The notes under the pieces are model-generated. The model was not told where the DNA came from, made no database searches, and saw only the letters and a program-made list of their open reading frames with translations. A stretch of 64,000 nt of DNA from Cyanobacteria bacterium FACHB-502 (GTDB lineage Bacteria > Cyanobacteriota > Cyanobacteriia > Elainellales > Elainellaceae): positions 1 through 64,000 of the forward strand of contig JACJNZ010000054.1 in NCBI GenBank assembly GCA_014695325.1. The letters run 5' to 3'. This document shows, in pieces, positions 1 to 8,316 of the stretch. How positions within the stretch are numbered: position 1 is the first letter of the stretch; each line of letters opens with the position of its first letter. A program made the translations under genes and the position numbers.

Positions 1-50
1 ACCGCATCAACTGCTTTGCGCCGCAGGTCATCACTGTAGGGGGAAGGCAT
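1..50 (-). CDS. IS630-family transposase, N-terminal end only (runs off the window)
   Basis: The minus strand from 50 reads MPSPYSDDLRRKAVDAV and continues past the left edge. This is the usual opening of the N-terminal helix-turn-helix of cyanobacterial IS630-type transposases, which begin with a short P-Y-S-x-D-L-R-x-K motif. Only 17 residues are visible, so whether the element is intact cannot be judged. The adjoining LuxR-type gene to the right lacks its 5' part, which fits an insertion of this element into that gene. IS630 elements insert at TA, and a TA lies at the junction near 108-112. Confidence 0.6.
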   Translation of the reverse strand, partial: MPSPYSDDLRRKAVDA

Positions 51-113
51 CGGCACTCCTAGACGCTTGTTTCTCGCTAGCTTAGCGTTCTCACCTGATC
101 TCGTAAAGCTATA

Positions 114-485
114 GTGGGCGGAATTGCTTTTACCCGCCATCGCGATGCTCCCGCATTTAATGCAGACGATCTAGCAGATTTGAGTGCGCTATGTCTTCAT
201 CTCTCGACACGGCTTGCAGAACTGCGTTCAAAACCTATTATTTCCGAACTGGCTAGCAGTAATGCAACGTCTTCTGTGAAGGATCGTCTGACTCTACGGG
301 AAATGCAAATTGCCGAATTAGTTGCTCAAGGACTTACCAATGCTCAGATTGGTGCAGCCCTATGGATTACTGAACACACGGTGAAGCAAGCATTGAAGCG
401 AATGTTTCGCAAACTAGAGATTTCATCACGTGCGGAACTGGTGGCACGAATTGCAAAATTCAGTAATAAACTTGCAGCATCCTGA
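114..485 (+). pseudogene. LuxR/NarL-type regulator, 5'-truncated by the IS630 element
   Basis: The open frame holds a short piece of a sensor-like domain (residues 1-40, with D-L-x-x-L-S-A-L-C-L-H-L-S) and a complete C-terminal LuxR-type helix-turn-helix (about residues 58-118). The HTH signature is L-T-x-R-E-M-Q-I-A-E-L-V-A-Q-G-L-T-N, then a recognition helix with H-T-V-K and the closing S-S-R-A-E-L. Family members normally have 200 or more residues ahead of the HTH. Here the frame starts abruptly beside an IS630 end with no good ribosome-binding site. I read it as the remnant of a DNA-binding activator interrupted by insertion. An isolated HTH protein could still be made from an internal start. 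Confidence 0.75.
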
Positions 486-516
486 GTAGTGGTTAATCTT
501 TGACGTAATTGAGTGT

Positions 517-1515
517 TTATCTAAAAAGATTAGGTTCTACAACTTGCGGAAAACTCTCAAAGTTGCGCCGTACCCAATCCATTCCGACCTCGTTGTTCAA
601 TCTGATTCGTTGAGGCGTATTGGGATAGATCCGGCTGAGAATTCTGGCATCCTGTTCTACAACGACATCAATCAACTTCAGTAAGTTTCTCTTTAGTAAA
701 TGAGCAATTGGGGAGCGTGCCTGCATATACATCAGCACAAACACACGCGATCGCTCTACCGATTCAGGCAAATAAAAGTGGCATTCCTTCAAACTCAAAA
801 GTTGATTGTCGCCATGCATCACACCCATGAACGGAAAGTAATTCTCTAGATGCGCTTCTAAAACCTTGGGTAATGCGAGTTGAGCTGGATTTTTGAGGAT
901 TTCACGCCAGGTCGCTTGTTTCCTGGGTTGCGCCAGATAAGCGTGAGAATGTAAACCCTGATCAATAAACTGCTTGACCTGCACTTCCTCAATCTCAAAT
1001 AACTCCCGGTGGGTACCATTCTGGTGATTGTAGTCATGCATATTTAGCAACAAACTCAGAATATCCGTCGGTATGCTGCGCTCACCTGTTACGCCAATAA
1101 ACTCATACTCAGTTGCAATCGTGTTCATTAAATCTGGAATTGGGATCTTCGGCTCATAACCCCCATAAGTCCAGATCAAATCCCCTTGAATTACCAATTC
1201 AAGCGGTGACAGCAAAGATTTTGTTTGTTTATTAGAGCCCGGTAATACCGTGCAACCCTTACGATCGAACTCTAGGGCATGAAACGGACAGGCAATGGCA
1301 CTACTGCCATCGGATTGAGTGATGCACCACCCCTCTGAAAGCATTGCTCCCATGTGAGGGCAGGCGTTGGGGAGGGCAGTAATTGTGCCCTGAGAATCTT
1401 GCCAGAGGACATAATCTTGCCCCAACAAGGAAAACTTCCGAGGTTGATTCAGCTTCAGCATAGAACGATGCGCCAACAGCCACGGAGAACCTTGTAATTG
1501 CTCCATAATCGTCAA
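517..1515 (-). CDS. Rieske [2Fe-2S] aromatic-ring-hydroxylase-type oxygenase
   Basis: The 332-residue protein carries an N-terminal Rieske domain with C52-x-H54 (CPHMG) and C76-x2-H79 (CPFHAL), which bind the [2Fe-2S] cluster. It also has a mononuclear iron motif N-x2-D-x2-H-x4-H (N158, D161, H164, H169) in the C-terminal catalytic half. This is the architecture of the alpha subunit of ring-hydroxylating or demethylating Rieske oxygenases. No ferredoxin or reductase gene is adjacent, so the electron donor must be elsewhere. The gene is divergent from a TetR regulator, with a perfect palindrome seven bases upstream of its start, so it is probably repressed by that TetR and induced by a substrate-like compound. 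The substrate cannot be read from sequence. Confidence 0.85.
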   Translation of the reverse strand: MTIMEQLQGSPWLLAHRSMLKLNQPRKFSLLGQDYVLWQDSQGTITALPNACPHMGAMLSEGWCITQSDGSSAIACPFHALEFDRKGCTVLPGSNKQTKSLLSPLELVIQGDLIWTYGGYEPKIPIPDLMNTIATEYEFIGVTGERSIPTDILSLLLNMHDYNHQNGTHRELFEIEEVQVKQFIDQGLHSHAYLAQPRKQATWREILKNPAQLALPKVLEAHLENYFPFMGVMHGDNQLLSLKECHFYLPESVERSRVFVLMYMQARSPIAHLLKRNLLKLIDVVVEQDARILSRIYPNTPQRIRLNNEVGMDWVRRNFESFPQVVEPNLFR

Positions 1516-1521
1516 CCCTTA

Positions 1522-1543
1522 ACTTACTAATTAATTAGTAAGT
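1522..1543. promoter_or_regulatory. Perfect 22-bp palindrome, probable TetR operator
   Basis: The left arm ACTTACTAATT is followed immediately by its exact reverse complement, giving a 22-bp palindrome with no spacer. It sits 7 bp upstream of the Rieske oxygenase start, between that gene and the divergent TetR gene. This is the expected position and symmetry for the site of a dimeric TetR repressor. Binding is inferred. Confidence 0.7.
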
Positions 1544-1628
1544 CTATCAAAAGCTCATCTGAGCGTCAATTTGGCAATGCCTAGTCTTTGCTAAGATGGC
1601 TTTGAACCGATAGTCATGAATTAAGGCT

Positions 1629-2276
1629 GTGAATCGAGCAGGAAAGCGAACAGCAAAATCAGTGCGTCCAGTGCGAGATGCTGAGGCAACACAGCAGCAA
1701 ATTCTAGATGCTGCCGAACAAGAGTTTGCCCATCACGGCTTGAAAGGCGCACGGATGAGTGCGATCGCCCAAGCTGCTCAGGTCACATCTGCAACCTTGC
1801 ACTATTACTTTGAGAACAAAGAGAATCTGTACAAAGCAGTTCTCCAGCGTCCTGTAGACGAAGTTCAAGAAATCCTGGCGCAACAAAAGTTTGATGCACT
1901 GTCTCCCGAAGAGGCGCTGAAGCAAATCATTCGCATTGCGATCGCCAACGAAGCAGCAAATCCTCAGCGACAAATGCTATGGTTTCAGGAATCGAGCCAA
2001 AATCAGGGGGCGTACTTTAAGGAGTGTAATGTGCTAACCCTGCACGGGTATCTCTTGAACGTGTTAGAGCGCGGTACTGCAGAAGGTTACTTCCGTCCGC
2101 TCAAGCCATTCTTGGCATTAACCCACATCTTAAGCGTTTGCTGGTTTTATTTCACAGTTCATGAAAATTGGAAGCATCTCACGCCAGACCTTGATCGCCT
2201 CAGTCCAGAGATGGTCGAAGAACACACTGAAGAAGCGATCGCATTTATTTTGGCAGCTATTCAGCGAAGGGATTAG
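1629..2276 (+). CDS. TetR/AcrR-family transcriptional regulator
   Basis: The 215-residue protein has an N-terminal TetR helix-turn-helix (about residues 20-68). It shows the typical run I-L-D-A-A-E-x-x-F-x-x-x-G, then the recognition helix followed by L-H-Y-Y-F-x-x-K-E-x-L-Y. The all-helical C-terminal half is the ligand and dimerisation domain. The first codon is GTG; no better start is visible upstream. It is transcribed away from the Rieske oxygenase gene, with the 22-bp palindrome between them, so it most likely represses that oxygenase and itself. The ligand is unknown. Confidence 0.88.
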   Translation: MNRAGKRTAKSVRPVRDAEATQQQILDAAEQEFAHHGLKGARMSAIAQAAQVTSATLHYYFENKENLYKAVLQRPVDEVQEILAQQKFDALSPEEALKQIIRIAIANEAANPQRQMLWFQESSQNQGAYFKECNVLTLHGYLLNVLERGTAEGYFRPLKPFLALTHILSVCWFYFTVHENWKHLTPDLDRLSPEMVEEHTEEAIAFILAAIQRRD

Positions 2277-2277
2277 G

Positions 2278-2461
2278 TTATCGAAGAACTAGCTCTAAAG
2301 AACGACGCACATAAGCCTCCCAGAACTCAGGTGTTGGCTGGAAAATCATGGCATACAGCATGATGCCGCTCATCGTATCGAAAACCAGACCTGGACCTAA
2401 ATCAGGTTCAATCTCAGAAGCGGGTGTTCTAATCGTGCCTGCTATTGGCTCTAAACTCAGG
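2278..2461 (-). pseudogene. C-terminal remnant of a second TetR-type regulator
   Basis: Read on the minus strand, this stretch is an open frame of about 60 codons ending in a TAA. Its tail (G-L-V-F-D-T-M-S-G-I-M-L-Y-A-M, then W-E-A-Y-V-R-R-S-L-E-L-V-L-R) resembles the last helices of TetR ligand-binding domains. There is no start codon or HTH in front, and the following gene occupies the upstream side, so only the 3' end of the gene survives. It ends two bases beyond the intact TetR gene on the other strand. The family assignment rests on helix pattern only. Confidence 0.5.
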
Positions 2462-2482
2462 AATGCCTCATCTCAAATAATC

Positions 2483-2848
2483 TCAAACAGTGCGCTCTAA
2501 ATGTTGTTCTCGGCGGTACAGGAAGAAGGGAAGAGAACAGGAAAGCCCAACGCCGAAGGTCAATCCAATATACAGAATGATCCAGGCGCGTGATATGTTT
2601 AACCGCTTCAATTCAATCCATACAAAGCAGAAGAAGGCGATCGCAGAAATCAATAAATCCGTTGTTAACCCTGCTGCAATGTTATTCGCAAACGCTTGTT
2701 GCAGGAAAAATGAGGGAGAAAGCAATGCTGACGGATCTTGCAGGAGCCAGAACCAGGGTTCAATTGAACCGGCAATGGTCAGTATCAGATACAAAACTTT
2801 GATACTGCTGAACGTGCGCGTCATTGGGAGGTTTGTTGTCTTCAACAT
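2483..2848 (-). CDS. DUF2834-like small membrane protein
   Basis: This is a 121-residue hydrophobic protein with about three membrane helices: S-S-I-K-V-L-Y-L-I-L-T-I-A-G-S-I near the start, T-D-L-L-I-S-A-I-A-F-F-C-F-V-W-I in the middle, and W-I-I-L-Y-I-G-L-T-F-G-V-G-L-S-C-S-L-P-F-F-L-Y near the end. The closing R-R-E-Q plus the W-x-W-I-E-x-x-R arrangement fit the DUF2834 family, whose function is unknown. The start at 2848 is preferred over the ATG ten codons upstream because AAGGA lies eight bases before it. The gene is divergent from the following HTH regulator. Confidence 0.65.
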   Translation of the reverse strand: MLKTTNLPMTRTFSSIKVLYLILTIAGSIEPWFWLLQDPSALLSPSFFLQQAFANNIAAGLTTDLLISAIAFFCFVWIELKRLNISRAWIILYIGLTFGVGLSCSLPFFLYRREQHLERTV

Positions 2849-2947
2849 GATGTTTATCCTTAATCGGTGTGCTTTCATGATGGAATAGGGAAATAATCAA
2901 AGCAATTACCTGCCAGGTAATCAAACTCATCTTTTGCAAACTTTGTG

Positions 2948-3790
2948 ATGCAACAGCGCACCAATGCCTCAAATCCGACCCTCGACTCGTTTGGACTGCT
3001 TCTGAAGCAATGGCGTAGCCAGCGAGGATTTAGCCAGCTTGATTTAGCTGTGACCAGCCAGGTCTCCCAACGCCATATTAGTTTTCTTGAATCGGGACGA
3101 GCCAAACCCAGCCGAGAGATGGTGTTGCAACTGGCGGAGGTGCTGGAGATTCCGTTGAGACAGCAAAACTTGATGCTGACTGCCGCAGGATTTACACCCA
3201 TTCACGCCGAGACTGATCTATCGGCTCCTGAAATGGCTTCTATCCGTAAAGCGATCGACTTTATGCTGCGACAACAGGAACCGTACCCAGCGATTGTGGT
3301 CGATCGCTACTGGAATCTACTGCTGACCAACCATGCTGCCAATCGACTACTGAATGCTTTCATTGCCCCAGAAGAACTGCAAGCCCACTTCTACCGGGAT
3401 GGAAAAGTTAACCTGATGCGGGCGATGTTTCATCCTCAAGGGTTCCGTCCATTTGTCATTAACTGGGACGATTTTTCAGTGCATTTGCTACAGCGCCTGC
3501 ACCGAGAGGCAATTGCTGAGGGAGAAAGTGAACAATCTAAAACATTACTGAACGAATTAATGAGTTATCCGGGCATTGCTGAGGTTTGGCAGCCTTTCAC
3601 TCGAACAACTCAAAATGCCATGCTGCTGACTGTTCATCTCAAACGAGGGAATCTAGAATTAGAGTTTTTTTCAACGATCGCCACCCTCGGCACCCCCTAC
3701 GACATTACCCTGCAAGAACTGAGGATTGAGTGTTTGTTTCCAGCCAATGACAGTACGGAACATCACTGGAAACAACTCCTGAAATCTTAG
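2948..3790 (+). CDS. XRE-family regulator with MmyB-like ligand-binding domain
   Basis: The 280-residue protein has an N-terminal Cro/C1-type helix-turn-helix (about residues 12-65: L-L-x-x-W-R-x-x-R-G-F-S-Q-L-D-L-A, then Q-R-H-I-S-F-L-E-S-G-R-A-x-P-S). A longer domain follows with V-V-D-R-Y-W-N-L-L-L-T-N and a late L-E-F-F-S-T-I-A-T-L-G-T-P-x-D. These are hallmarks of the MmyB-like PAS-related ligand domain. This family is a common regulator of adjacent oxidoreductases or transporters in actinobacteria and cyanobacteria. The first candidate codon is a GTG at 2945, but ATG at 2948 is preferred. It is divergent from the DUF2834-like gene, a plausible target. Confidence 0.85.
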   Translation: MQQRTNASNPTLDSFGLLLKQWRSQRGFSQLDLAVTSQVSQRHISFLESGRAKPSREMVLQLAEVLEIPLRQQNLMLTAAGFTPIHAETDLSAPEMASIRKAIDFMLRQQEPYPAIVVDRYWNLLLTNHAANRLLNAFIAPEELQAHFYRDGKVNLMRAMFHPQGFRPFVINWDDFSVHLLQRLHREAIAEGESEQSKTLLNELMSYPGIAEVWQPFTRTTQNAMLLTVHLKRGNLELEFFSTIATLGTPYDITLQELRIECLFPANDSTEHHWKQLLKS

Positions 3791-3869
3791 GAGTCTCAGG
3801 ACTGTTGAGGACGGATGCTTTGCCTGGTCTTACTCTAGAATAGACACAGCTTGAGTTGTAGACCCAATT

Positions 3870-4130
3870 ATGCAACCTGAACACAACCAACCCAACCTTC
3901 AAACCTGGCGGAGTAGAGCTACTCAATTTTTATTGGGTTCGCTCCTGGGATCTTTCTTGATCCTAGTTCCTCTCTCCTATTTCATGTACTTTACACCGGA
4001 AGCCGTTCACTTCATTCATTACATGGGTTCGGCCATGTTTGTGTTGCTGTGTGGAATATTCTCCACAGCGTTTGGAAATCGGTTTTTGCAAATTCTTACT
4101 AAACTGCTCGAATCAATGCCTACCAGTTGA
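3870..4130 (+). CDS. Small two-helix membrane protein, function unknown
   Basis: This is an 86-residue protein. A polar N-terminus (about 20 residues with an R-S-R-A motif) is followed by two hydrophobic segments, about residues 20-42 (F-L-L-G-S-L-L-G-S-F-L-I-L-V-P) and 50-70 (M-G-S-A-M-F-V-L-L-C-G-I-F). I do not recognise a characterised family. It lies alone between the MmyB-type regulator and the convergent MATE transporter. The coherent membrane topology and an ATG start argue that it is real. Confidence 0.55.
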   Translation: MQPEHNQPNLQTWRSRATQFLLGSLLGSFLILVPLSYFMYFTPEAVHFIHYMGSAMFVLLCGIFSTAFGNRFLQILTKLLESMPTS

Positions 4131-4185
4131 AAGAATTGCAGCCCTAAGACCACTCAAACCTGTTGGTATCCGTCAGTCTGAGCTT

Positions 4186-5574
4186 CTAGCGTTGCGGCGC
4201 TCGGGAAAGCTTTTGATGGTTCATCAATTGCCAGAACCGCCAAGTGAATAGCCCTGCGACAACGGCGATCGCCACCGATTGCCCAATCCACAAGCCTACA
4301 CTTCCCATCTGCAACTGAAAGCCTAATACATAGCCCACTGATAAACCAATTCCCCAGTATCCCAACACATTCAGCAACATTGGAATTTGCGTGTCCTGTA
4401 GTCCCTGAAGAGAGCCATAAACTGCTTTTTGAAAGCCGTCGAGAACTTGTGCGATCGCTGCAATCATCAATAGCGGAAGTGCAAGCGCAACAATGTTTGC
4501 ATTCACTGGATTGGTAATGTCGATGTAAAGACCAATAATAAATTTAGGAAAGAAGAGAAATGCACTTGATACAGCAATCATAAAGATTGTAGTGACGCTC
4601 ATACTCACCAATGCTGCTTGTTGAATGCCTGTGCAATCGCGTCGTCCTAACCACTGCCCAACTCGTACCGTTGTTGCATAAGAGATACCTAAGGGAACCA
4701 TAAACACAACAACGATCGTTTGAAATACTATCTGGTGGGCAGCTAACACTTCAATACCTAACAATCCTATCCAGAAGGTAATCACCATAAAAAAGCCTGT
4801 TTCAAGTCCAGAGAACAACCCGATCGGTACACCCACCCAGGCTAGCTCCTTCAGGATGTAGGGTTTGACCCGATGCAGTTCTTGAAAAATGCGGTAGTGC
4901 TTTAAATTCTCGTTTGTTGAAATATACAGGGCTAAAGCCAGGAACATTCCCCACAGCGTAATTACGCTGGCTAACGCTAATCCTGCGATTCCCATCTTGG
5001 GAAAGCCGAATTTACCAAAGCCGAGAATATAATTCCAGACGATGTTGAAGGCGGTTCCTGATACAACAATGAGCATAATCGGACGGGCTTGAGACAAGGC
5101 TGAAACAGTTGCCCGCAGTGCCGCAAAACCGATGGCTGGAAACAATCCCCACAGCATAATATCCAAATAAATATTGGCAAGCTGAACAGTAGTTTCGGTT
5201 TGTCCTGTACGGCTCAAAAGGATATCCAGATGTCCGGTGAACAGCATCGTGGGAATCGCCACCAATACGGACAACCACAATCCCTGACGCGCAATTTGCT
5301 CAACGCGCGTTTTTTGCCCCGCTCCAAATGCTTCCGCAATCAGTGGACTGACTCCCATCGCAACACCACTCGCAGTCATCATGATGCAAAGAAATGTAAT
5401 GGCTGCCAGCCCTCCAGCCGCTAAGACATCGGCTCCCATTCTCCCCATCATGACGGTATCAGCAAAGCCGGTCGCAGATTGAGCAACTTGAGCACTGGCA
5501 AGGGGAACCGCTAACTTAAAAAACTCGCGTACTTCAACTAGAAGATCGTTCTTTTGGATTTTGATAACTGTCAT
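4186..5574 (-). CDS. MATE-family multidrug/sodium antiporter
   Basis: The 462-residue protein is almost entirely hydrophobic, with about 12 membrane segments in two homologous halves. The first half opens with the MATE pattern P-L-A-S-A-Q-V-A-Q-S-A-T-G-F-A-D-T-V-M-M-G-R-M-G. The usual family length is 440-480, so it looks complete. MATE proteins export cationic drugs, dyes or secondary metabolites in exchange for Na+ or H+. It lies 27 bp downstream of an SDR gene on the same strand, so the two are probably co-transcribed, with the now broken LysR gene as their former divergent regulator. Confidence 0.9.
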   Translation of the reverse strand: MTVIKIQKNDLLVEVREFFKLAVPLASAQVAQSATGFADTVMMGRMGADVLAAGGLAAITFLCIMMTASGVAMGVSPLIAEAFGAGQKTRVEQIARQGLWLSVLVAIPTMLFTGHLDILLSRTGQTETTVQLANIYLDIMLWGLFPAIGFAALRATVSALSQARPIMLIVVSGTAFNIVWNYILGFGKFGFPKMGIAGLALASVITLWGMFLALALYISTNENLKHYRIFQELHRVKPYILKELAWVGVPIGLFSGLETGFFMVITFWIGLLGIEVLAAHQIVFQTIVVVFMVPLGISYATTVRVGQWLGRRDCTGIQQAALVSMSVTTIFMIAVSSAFLFFPKFIIGLYIDITNPVNANIVALALPLLMIAAIAQVLDGFQKAVYGSLQGLQDTQIPMLLNVLGYWGIGLSVGYVLGFQLQMGSVGLWIGQSVAIAVVAGLFTWRFWQLMNHQKLSRAPQR

Positions 5575-5601
5575 AATGAAATCTCCCCACTTCTCTAATC
5601 A

Positions 5602-6315
5602 CTAAATTGCAGCCGATCGCGCCTCATCAACTTTCAACGTCGTTCCTGAAATGAATTTGGCATCATCTGAAATGAGAAATGCAACAGTTTTTGCCAGTTC
5701 CGCATAGGTTGCCGGACGACCCCACATCAAATCACTGGGAACATCCCATCCCGCTAATTCCTCCAGGCTATCTACCACAAAGTAAGGGGCAACACAATTC
5801 ATGCGGATATGGTCGCCCCGGTAGCGTTGAGCATACAGCTTGGTAAATCCTTCCATTGCCGCTCGCAGTGTGCCGCTAAATGGTGTTCCAATGGAGGGTT
5901 CTTGAGAGTCACAGGCAGAAATATTAACGATCGCACCACCGCCTTGCTGACGCATTGGCTCTGTCACCAGACGAGCTAATCGCACCACGCTCAAAAACAA
6001 CATCTCAAAGTTCTCCAACCACAGATCATCAGAAATCTCTAACAAGTCAGGTCGGGGTGGATCACCAAAGCTGTTCACTACTGCATCAATTCGCCCAAAC
6101 TGGTTCAGCGTTGTTTGTACTAAATTTTCCAAATCCTGAGCGTTGGATAGAGAACCCTGAACAGCAATCCCACCTAATTCTTGTGCTAAATCCAGGATGC
6201 TAGGGGATCGCGCAAACAACGAGACAGCATACCCTTGAGCGGCTAATTCTCGCGCACAACCTGCCCCAATGCCACGACTTGCTGCGGTGACAATGACAAC
6301 TTGCTTGGAACTCAT
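5602..6315 (-). CDS. SDR-family protein lacking the catalytic Tyr/Lys
   Basis: The 237-residue protein has a Rossmann fold with the cofactor motif T-A-A-S-R-G-I-G near the N-terminus and a C-terminal region typical of short-chain dehydrogenases (R-M-N-C-V-A-P-Y, then F-L-I-S-D-D-A-K-F-I-S-G-T-T). The active-site motif normally reads Y-x3-K ahead of A-A-x-E-G-F. Here it reads S-G-T-L-R-A-A-M-E-G-F, so the tyrosine position is Ser and the lysine is Arg. The NAG motif is replaced by V-N-S-F-G. It may bind nucleotide without standard redox activity, or use a different mechanism. It sits first in a two-gene unit with the MATE transporter, divergent from a LysR remnant. Confidence 0.8.
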   Translation of the reverse strand: MSSKQVVIVTAASRGIGAGCARELAAQGYAVSLFARSPSILDLAQELGGIAVQGSLSNAQDLENLVQTTLNQFGRIDAVVNSFGDPPRPDLLEISDDLWLENFEMLFLSVVRLARLVTEPMRQQGGGAIVNISACDSQEPSIGTPFSGTLRAAMEGFTKLYAQRYRGDHIRMNCVAPYFVVDSLEELAGWDVPSDLMWGRPATYAELAKTVAFLISDDAKFISGTTLKVDEARSAAI

Positions 6316-6411
6316 TGCTTTATCCTTTGTTACACTTTCATCAAAATATCCTTTGCCTCACTAGAAGAAAAAGCAGTATTTTGGCAAAACATTTGTGCTT
6401 GACCGGAATAA

Positions 6412-7039
6412 ATGCTGAATGTTCTCAATCAACTTCCCGAACTGATCGCCTTTGTCGAAAGCGTAGAGTGCAATAGCTTCAGTGCGGCTGCCCAATCGCT
6501 CGACACCACTCCCTCCGCCATCAGCAAGCGAGTTGCCAAGTTAGAAGACCGATTAGGGGTAAGACTGCTGCACCGTACAACGCGATCGCTTAGCTTAACC
6601 GCAGAGGGAGCGGCTTATTACGAACGGGTGTCCCGCTTACTGAGAGAACTCGACGAAGCCCATGATCTGGTCATTTCCAAAGGCAAGCCACGCGGCAAGC
6701 TGACCGTCAGTACATCGTTGGATTTTGGGCAGTGGTTGCTCATGCAATCGATTCCAGAATTTTTAGCCCAATATCCAGAGATCCAGATTGACTTACGGTT
6801 GAGCGATCGCAGGCTTAGGTATCACTCGCTTACTTGGTTTTCAAGTGAAACAAGAAGTTGATCAAGAGCAACTAATTCTGCTGTTTCCCAATCAATCATT
6901 TCCTGGTCTTGCAGTTCATGCGCTGTTTACTCATCAGCGTAATCTGTCGCCACGAGTTCGAGTTTTCCTTGAGTTTCTGAATGGTTATTGCAGACAGTTT
7001 TTGGGAGAGATGGAGAAGAACTTGAAGAAGATGGCATGA
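6412..7039 (+). pseudogene. LysR-type regulator with internal deletion and frameshift
   Basis: The first frame (6412-6861) gives an intact LysR winged HTH: F-V-E-S-V-E-x-x-S-F-S-A-A-A-Q-S-L, S-A-I-S-K-R-V-A-K-L-E-x-R-L-G-V-R-L-L-H-R-T-T-R. The start of the effector domain follows. At the HIP1 octamer GCGATCGC (6803-6810) the frame jumps. The sequence I-A-G-L-G-I-T-R-L-L-G-F-Q-V plus a LysR C-terminus (E-Q-L-I-L-L-F-P-N-Q, ending 7039) continues in another frame. Family members have about 300 residues; roughly 100 or more from the middle are missing. The regulator was divergent from the SDR-MATE unit, which it probably controlled. Confidence 0.85.
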
Positions 7040-7193
7040 AGAAGATAGAACCAATCAGAAATAGAACGCCCTCCGATAAGTGCAGCAGAGACATAAATGA
7101 AAAATGTTGAGCAGCCTCAAACATTGAATCAATGAGAAACAGGCTAGAACCAATCAAAAATAGCCAACTTGCAATTAAGATTCGCTTTTCCAC
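6927..7193 (-). CDS. YrhK-like small membrane protein
   Basis: This is an 88-residue protein with two hydrophobic helices (R-I-L-I-A-S-W-L-F-L-I-G-S-S-L-F-L-I, then L-S-E-G-V-L-F-L-I-G-S-I-F-F-M). A serine-rich, acidic soluble tail follows. The pattern resembles the YrhK domain, a two-helix domain of unknown function. The GTG start at 7193 is chosen because AGGAG precedes it by six bases; the longer ORF from 7253 lacks such a site. Its 3' part overlaps the LysR remnant on the opposite strand, so the tail may have been acquired when that gene decayed. Confidence 0.5.
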   Translation of the reverse strand: MEKRILIASWLFLIGSSLFLIDSMFEAAQHFSFMSLLHLSEGVLFLIGSIFFMPSSSSSSPSLPKTVCNNHSETQGKLELVATDYADE

Positions 7194-7339
7194 GCTACTT
7201 CTCCTGATTGCCTTGGATAACACCTTGTTAAAAAATCGATTACAATGACACATTAAGGGAATCTACAAGCCCTGGAATACTTGAATTTTGCCCGTTTGTC
7301 AAAATCTTGCTGTCAGTTTTGGAATGACTCAAAACTCTT

Positions 7340-8230
7340 ATGGCAAAAGCATCCCAGGTTAGTAGCACCTCTCTACCTAAATCAGACATTCCCATCCCGG
7401 TGATGTCTAGTGAATCGCTTGGCTGGCAACCCCTGCTGGTTGAGGAATTTCAGCAACCGCCTGGGGGAACCGATTTACCAGAAGCCTGGGTTGGGCATTC
7501 CATCGCGCTTTGTTTGGCTCCTCGTCCCCATCGCATTCATCAAATGGTGGGCGATCGCTGTTACACTGGACTCTACTCTAAAGGCGATATCTCCATTACT
7601 CCGGCAGACATCCCTGCATCCTACCGTGCCGAAGGGGATGATCACTATCTCCACGTCCTAATGCCTGCCCAGTTTCTGCAATCCGTTGCCCAGGAAGCAG
7701 CAGTTAACCCTGATCGCCTGGAACTGGTGACAGAATTTCGGGTGCGCGATCCTCAATTAGAGCAAATTCTGCTGCTGCTAAAAGCAGAACTCTACAAAGG
7801 AGGTGGTGGAATTGGGCGGCTCTATGCTGAATCGTTAGCTAATGTGCTAGCAGCTCACTTGTTGCGGGAGTATTCCAGCGATCAACCTCGTGTCACACAG
7901 TACGAGGGAGGATTGGGCGATCGCAAACTTCTACAAGTCTCAGAATACATTCATGCCCATCTGGACCAAGACATCAAATTAGTTCATCTTGCCGATGTTG
8001 CGTCGGTGAGTCAGTTTCATTTCAGCCGTTTATTCAAGCAGTCTACAGGAATCTCTCCACACCAATATTTGCTGCAACAGCGAGTGGAGCGAGCCAAGCA
8101 GCTGTTAAAAACATCGCAATTGGCGATCGCAGAAGTTGCGCTTCAGTGTGGATTTAATAGCCAGAGCCACTTGGGTAAGGCGTTTCGAGAAGCAACCGGC
8201 ATGACTCCTGGTAATTACCGTAAGTACTAA
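7340..8230 (+). CDS. AraC-family transcriptional regulator
   Basis: The 296-residue protein has an unclassified N-terminal sensing domain (about residues 1-185) and a C-terminal double helix-turn-helix (about 195-296). The HTH region reads V-S-E-Y-I-H-A-H-L-D-Q-D-I-K-L, V-S-Q-F-H-F-S-R-L-F-K, then A-K-Q-L-L-K, I-A-E-V-A-L-Q-C-G-F-N-S-Q-S-H and F-R-E-A-T-G-M-T-P. This belongs to the large cyanobacterial AraC group with a cupin-like N-terminus. It is divergent from the YrhK-like gene. Two further AraC genes near 61-63 kb are of the same general type. Confidence 0.88.
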   Translation: MAKASQVSSTSLPKSDIPIPVMSSESLGWQPLLVEEFQQPPGGTDLPEAWVGHSIALCLAPRPHRIHQMVGDRCYTGLYSKGDISITPADIPASYRAEGDDHYLHVLMPAQFLQSVAQEAAVNPDRLELVTEFRVRDPQLEQILLLLKAELYKGGGGIGRLYAESLANVLAAHLLREYSSDQPRVTQYEGGLGDRKLLQVSEYIHAHLDQDIKLVHLADVASVSQFHFSRLFKQSTGISPHQYLLQQRVERAKQLLKTSQLAIAEVALQCGFNSQSHLGKAFREATGMTPGNYRKY

Positions 8231-8316
8231 ATTAAGAGCGTTATTGCCAGCTAACTGAGGTAAGAACTGCTAAAAAATATAGTTGGTCATTCTAGGATTT
8301 TGGGTTTGATACAAAA

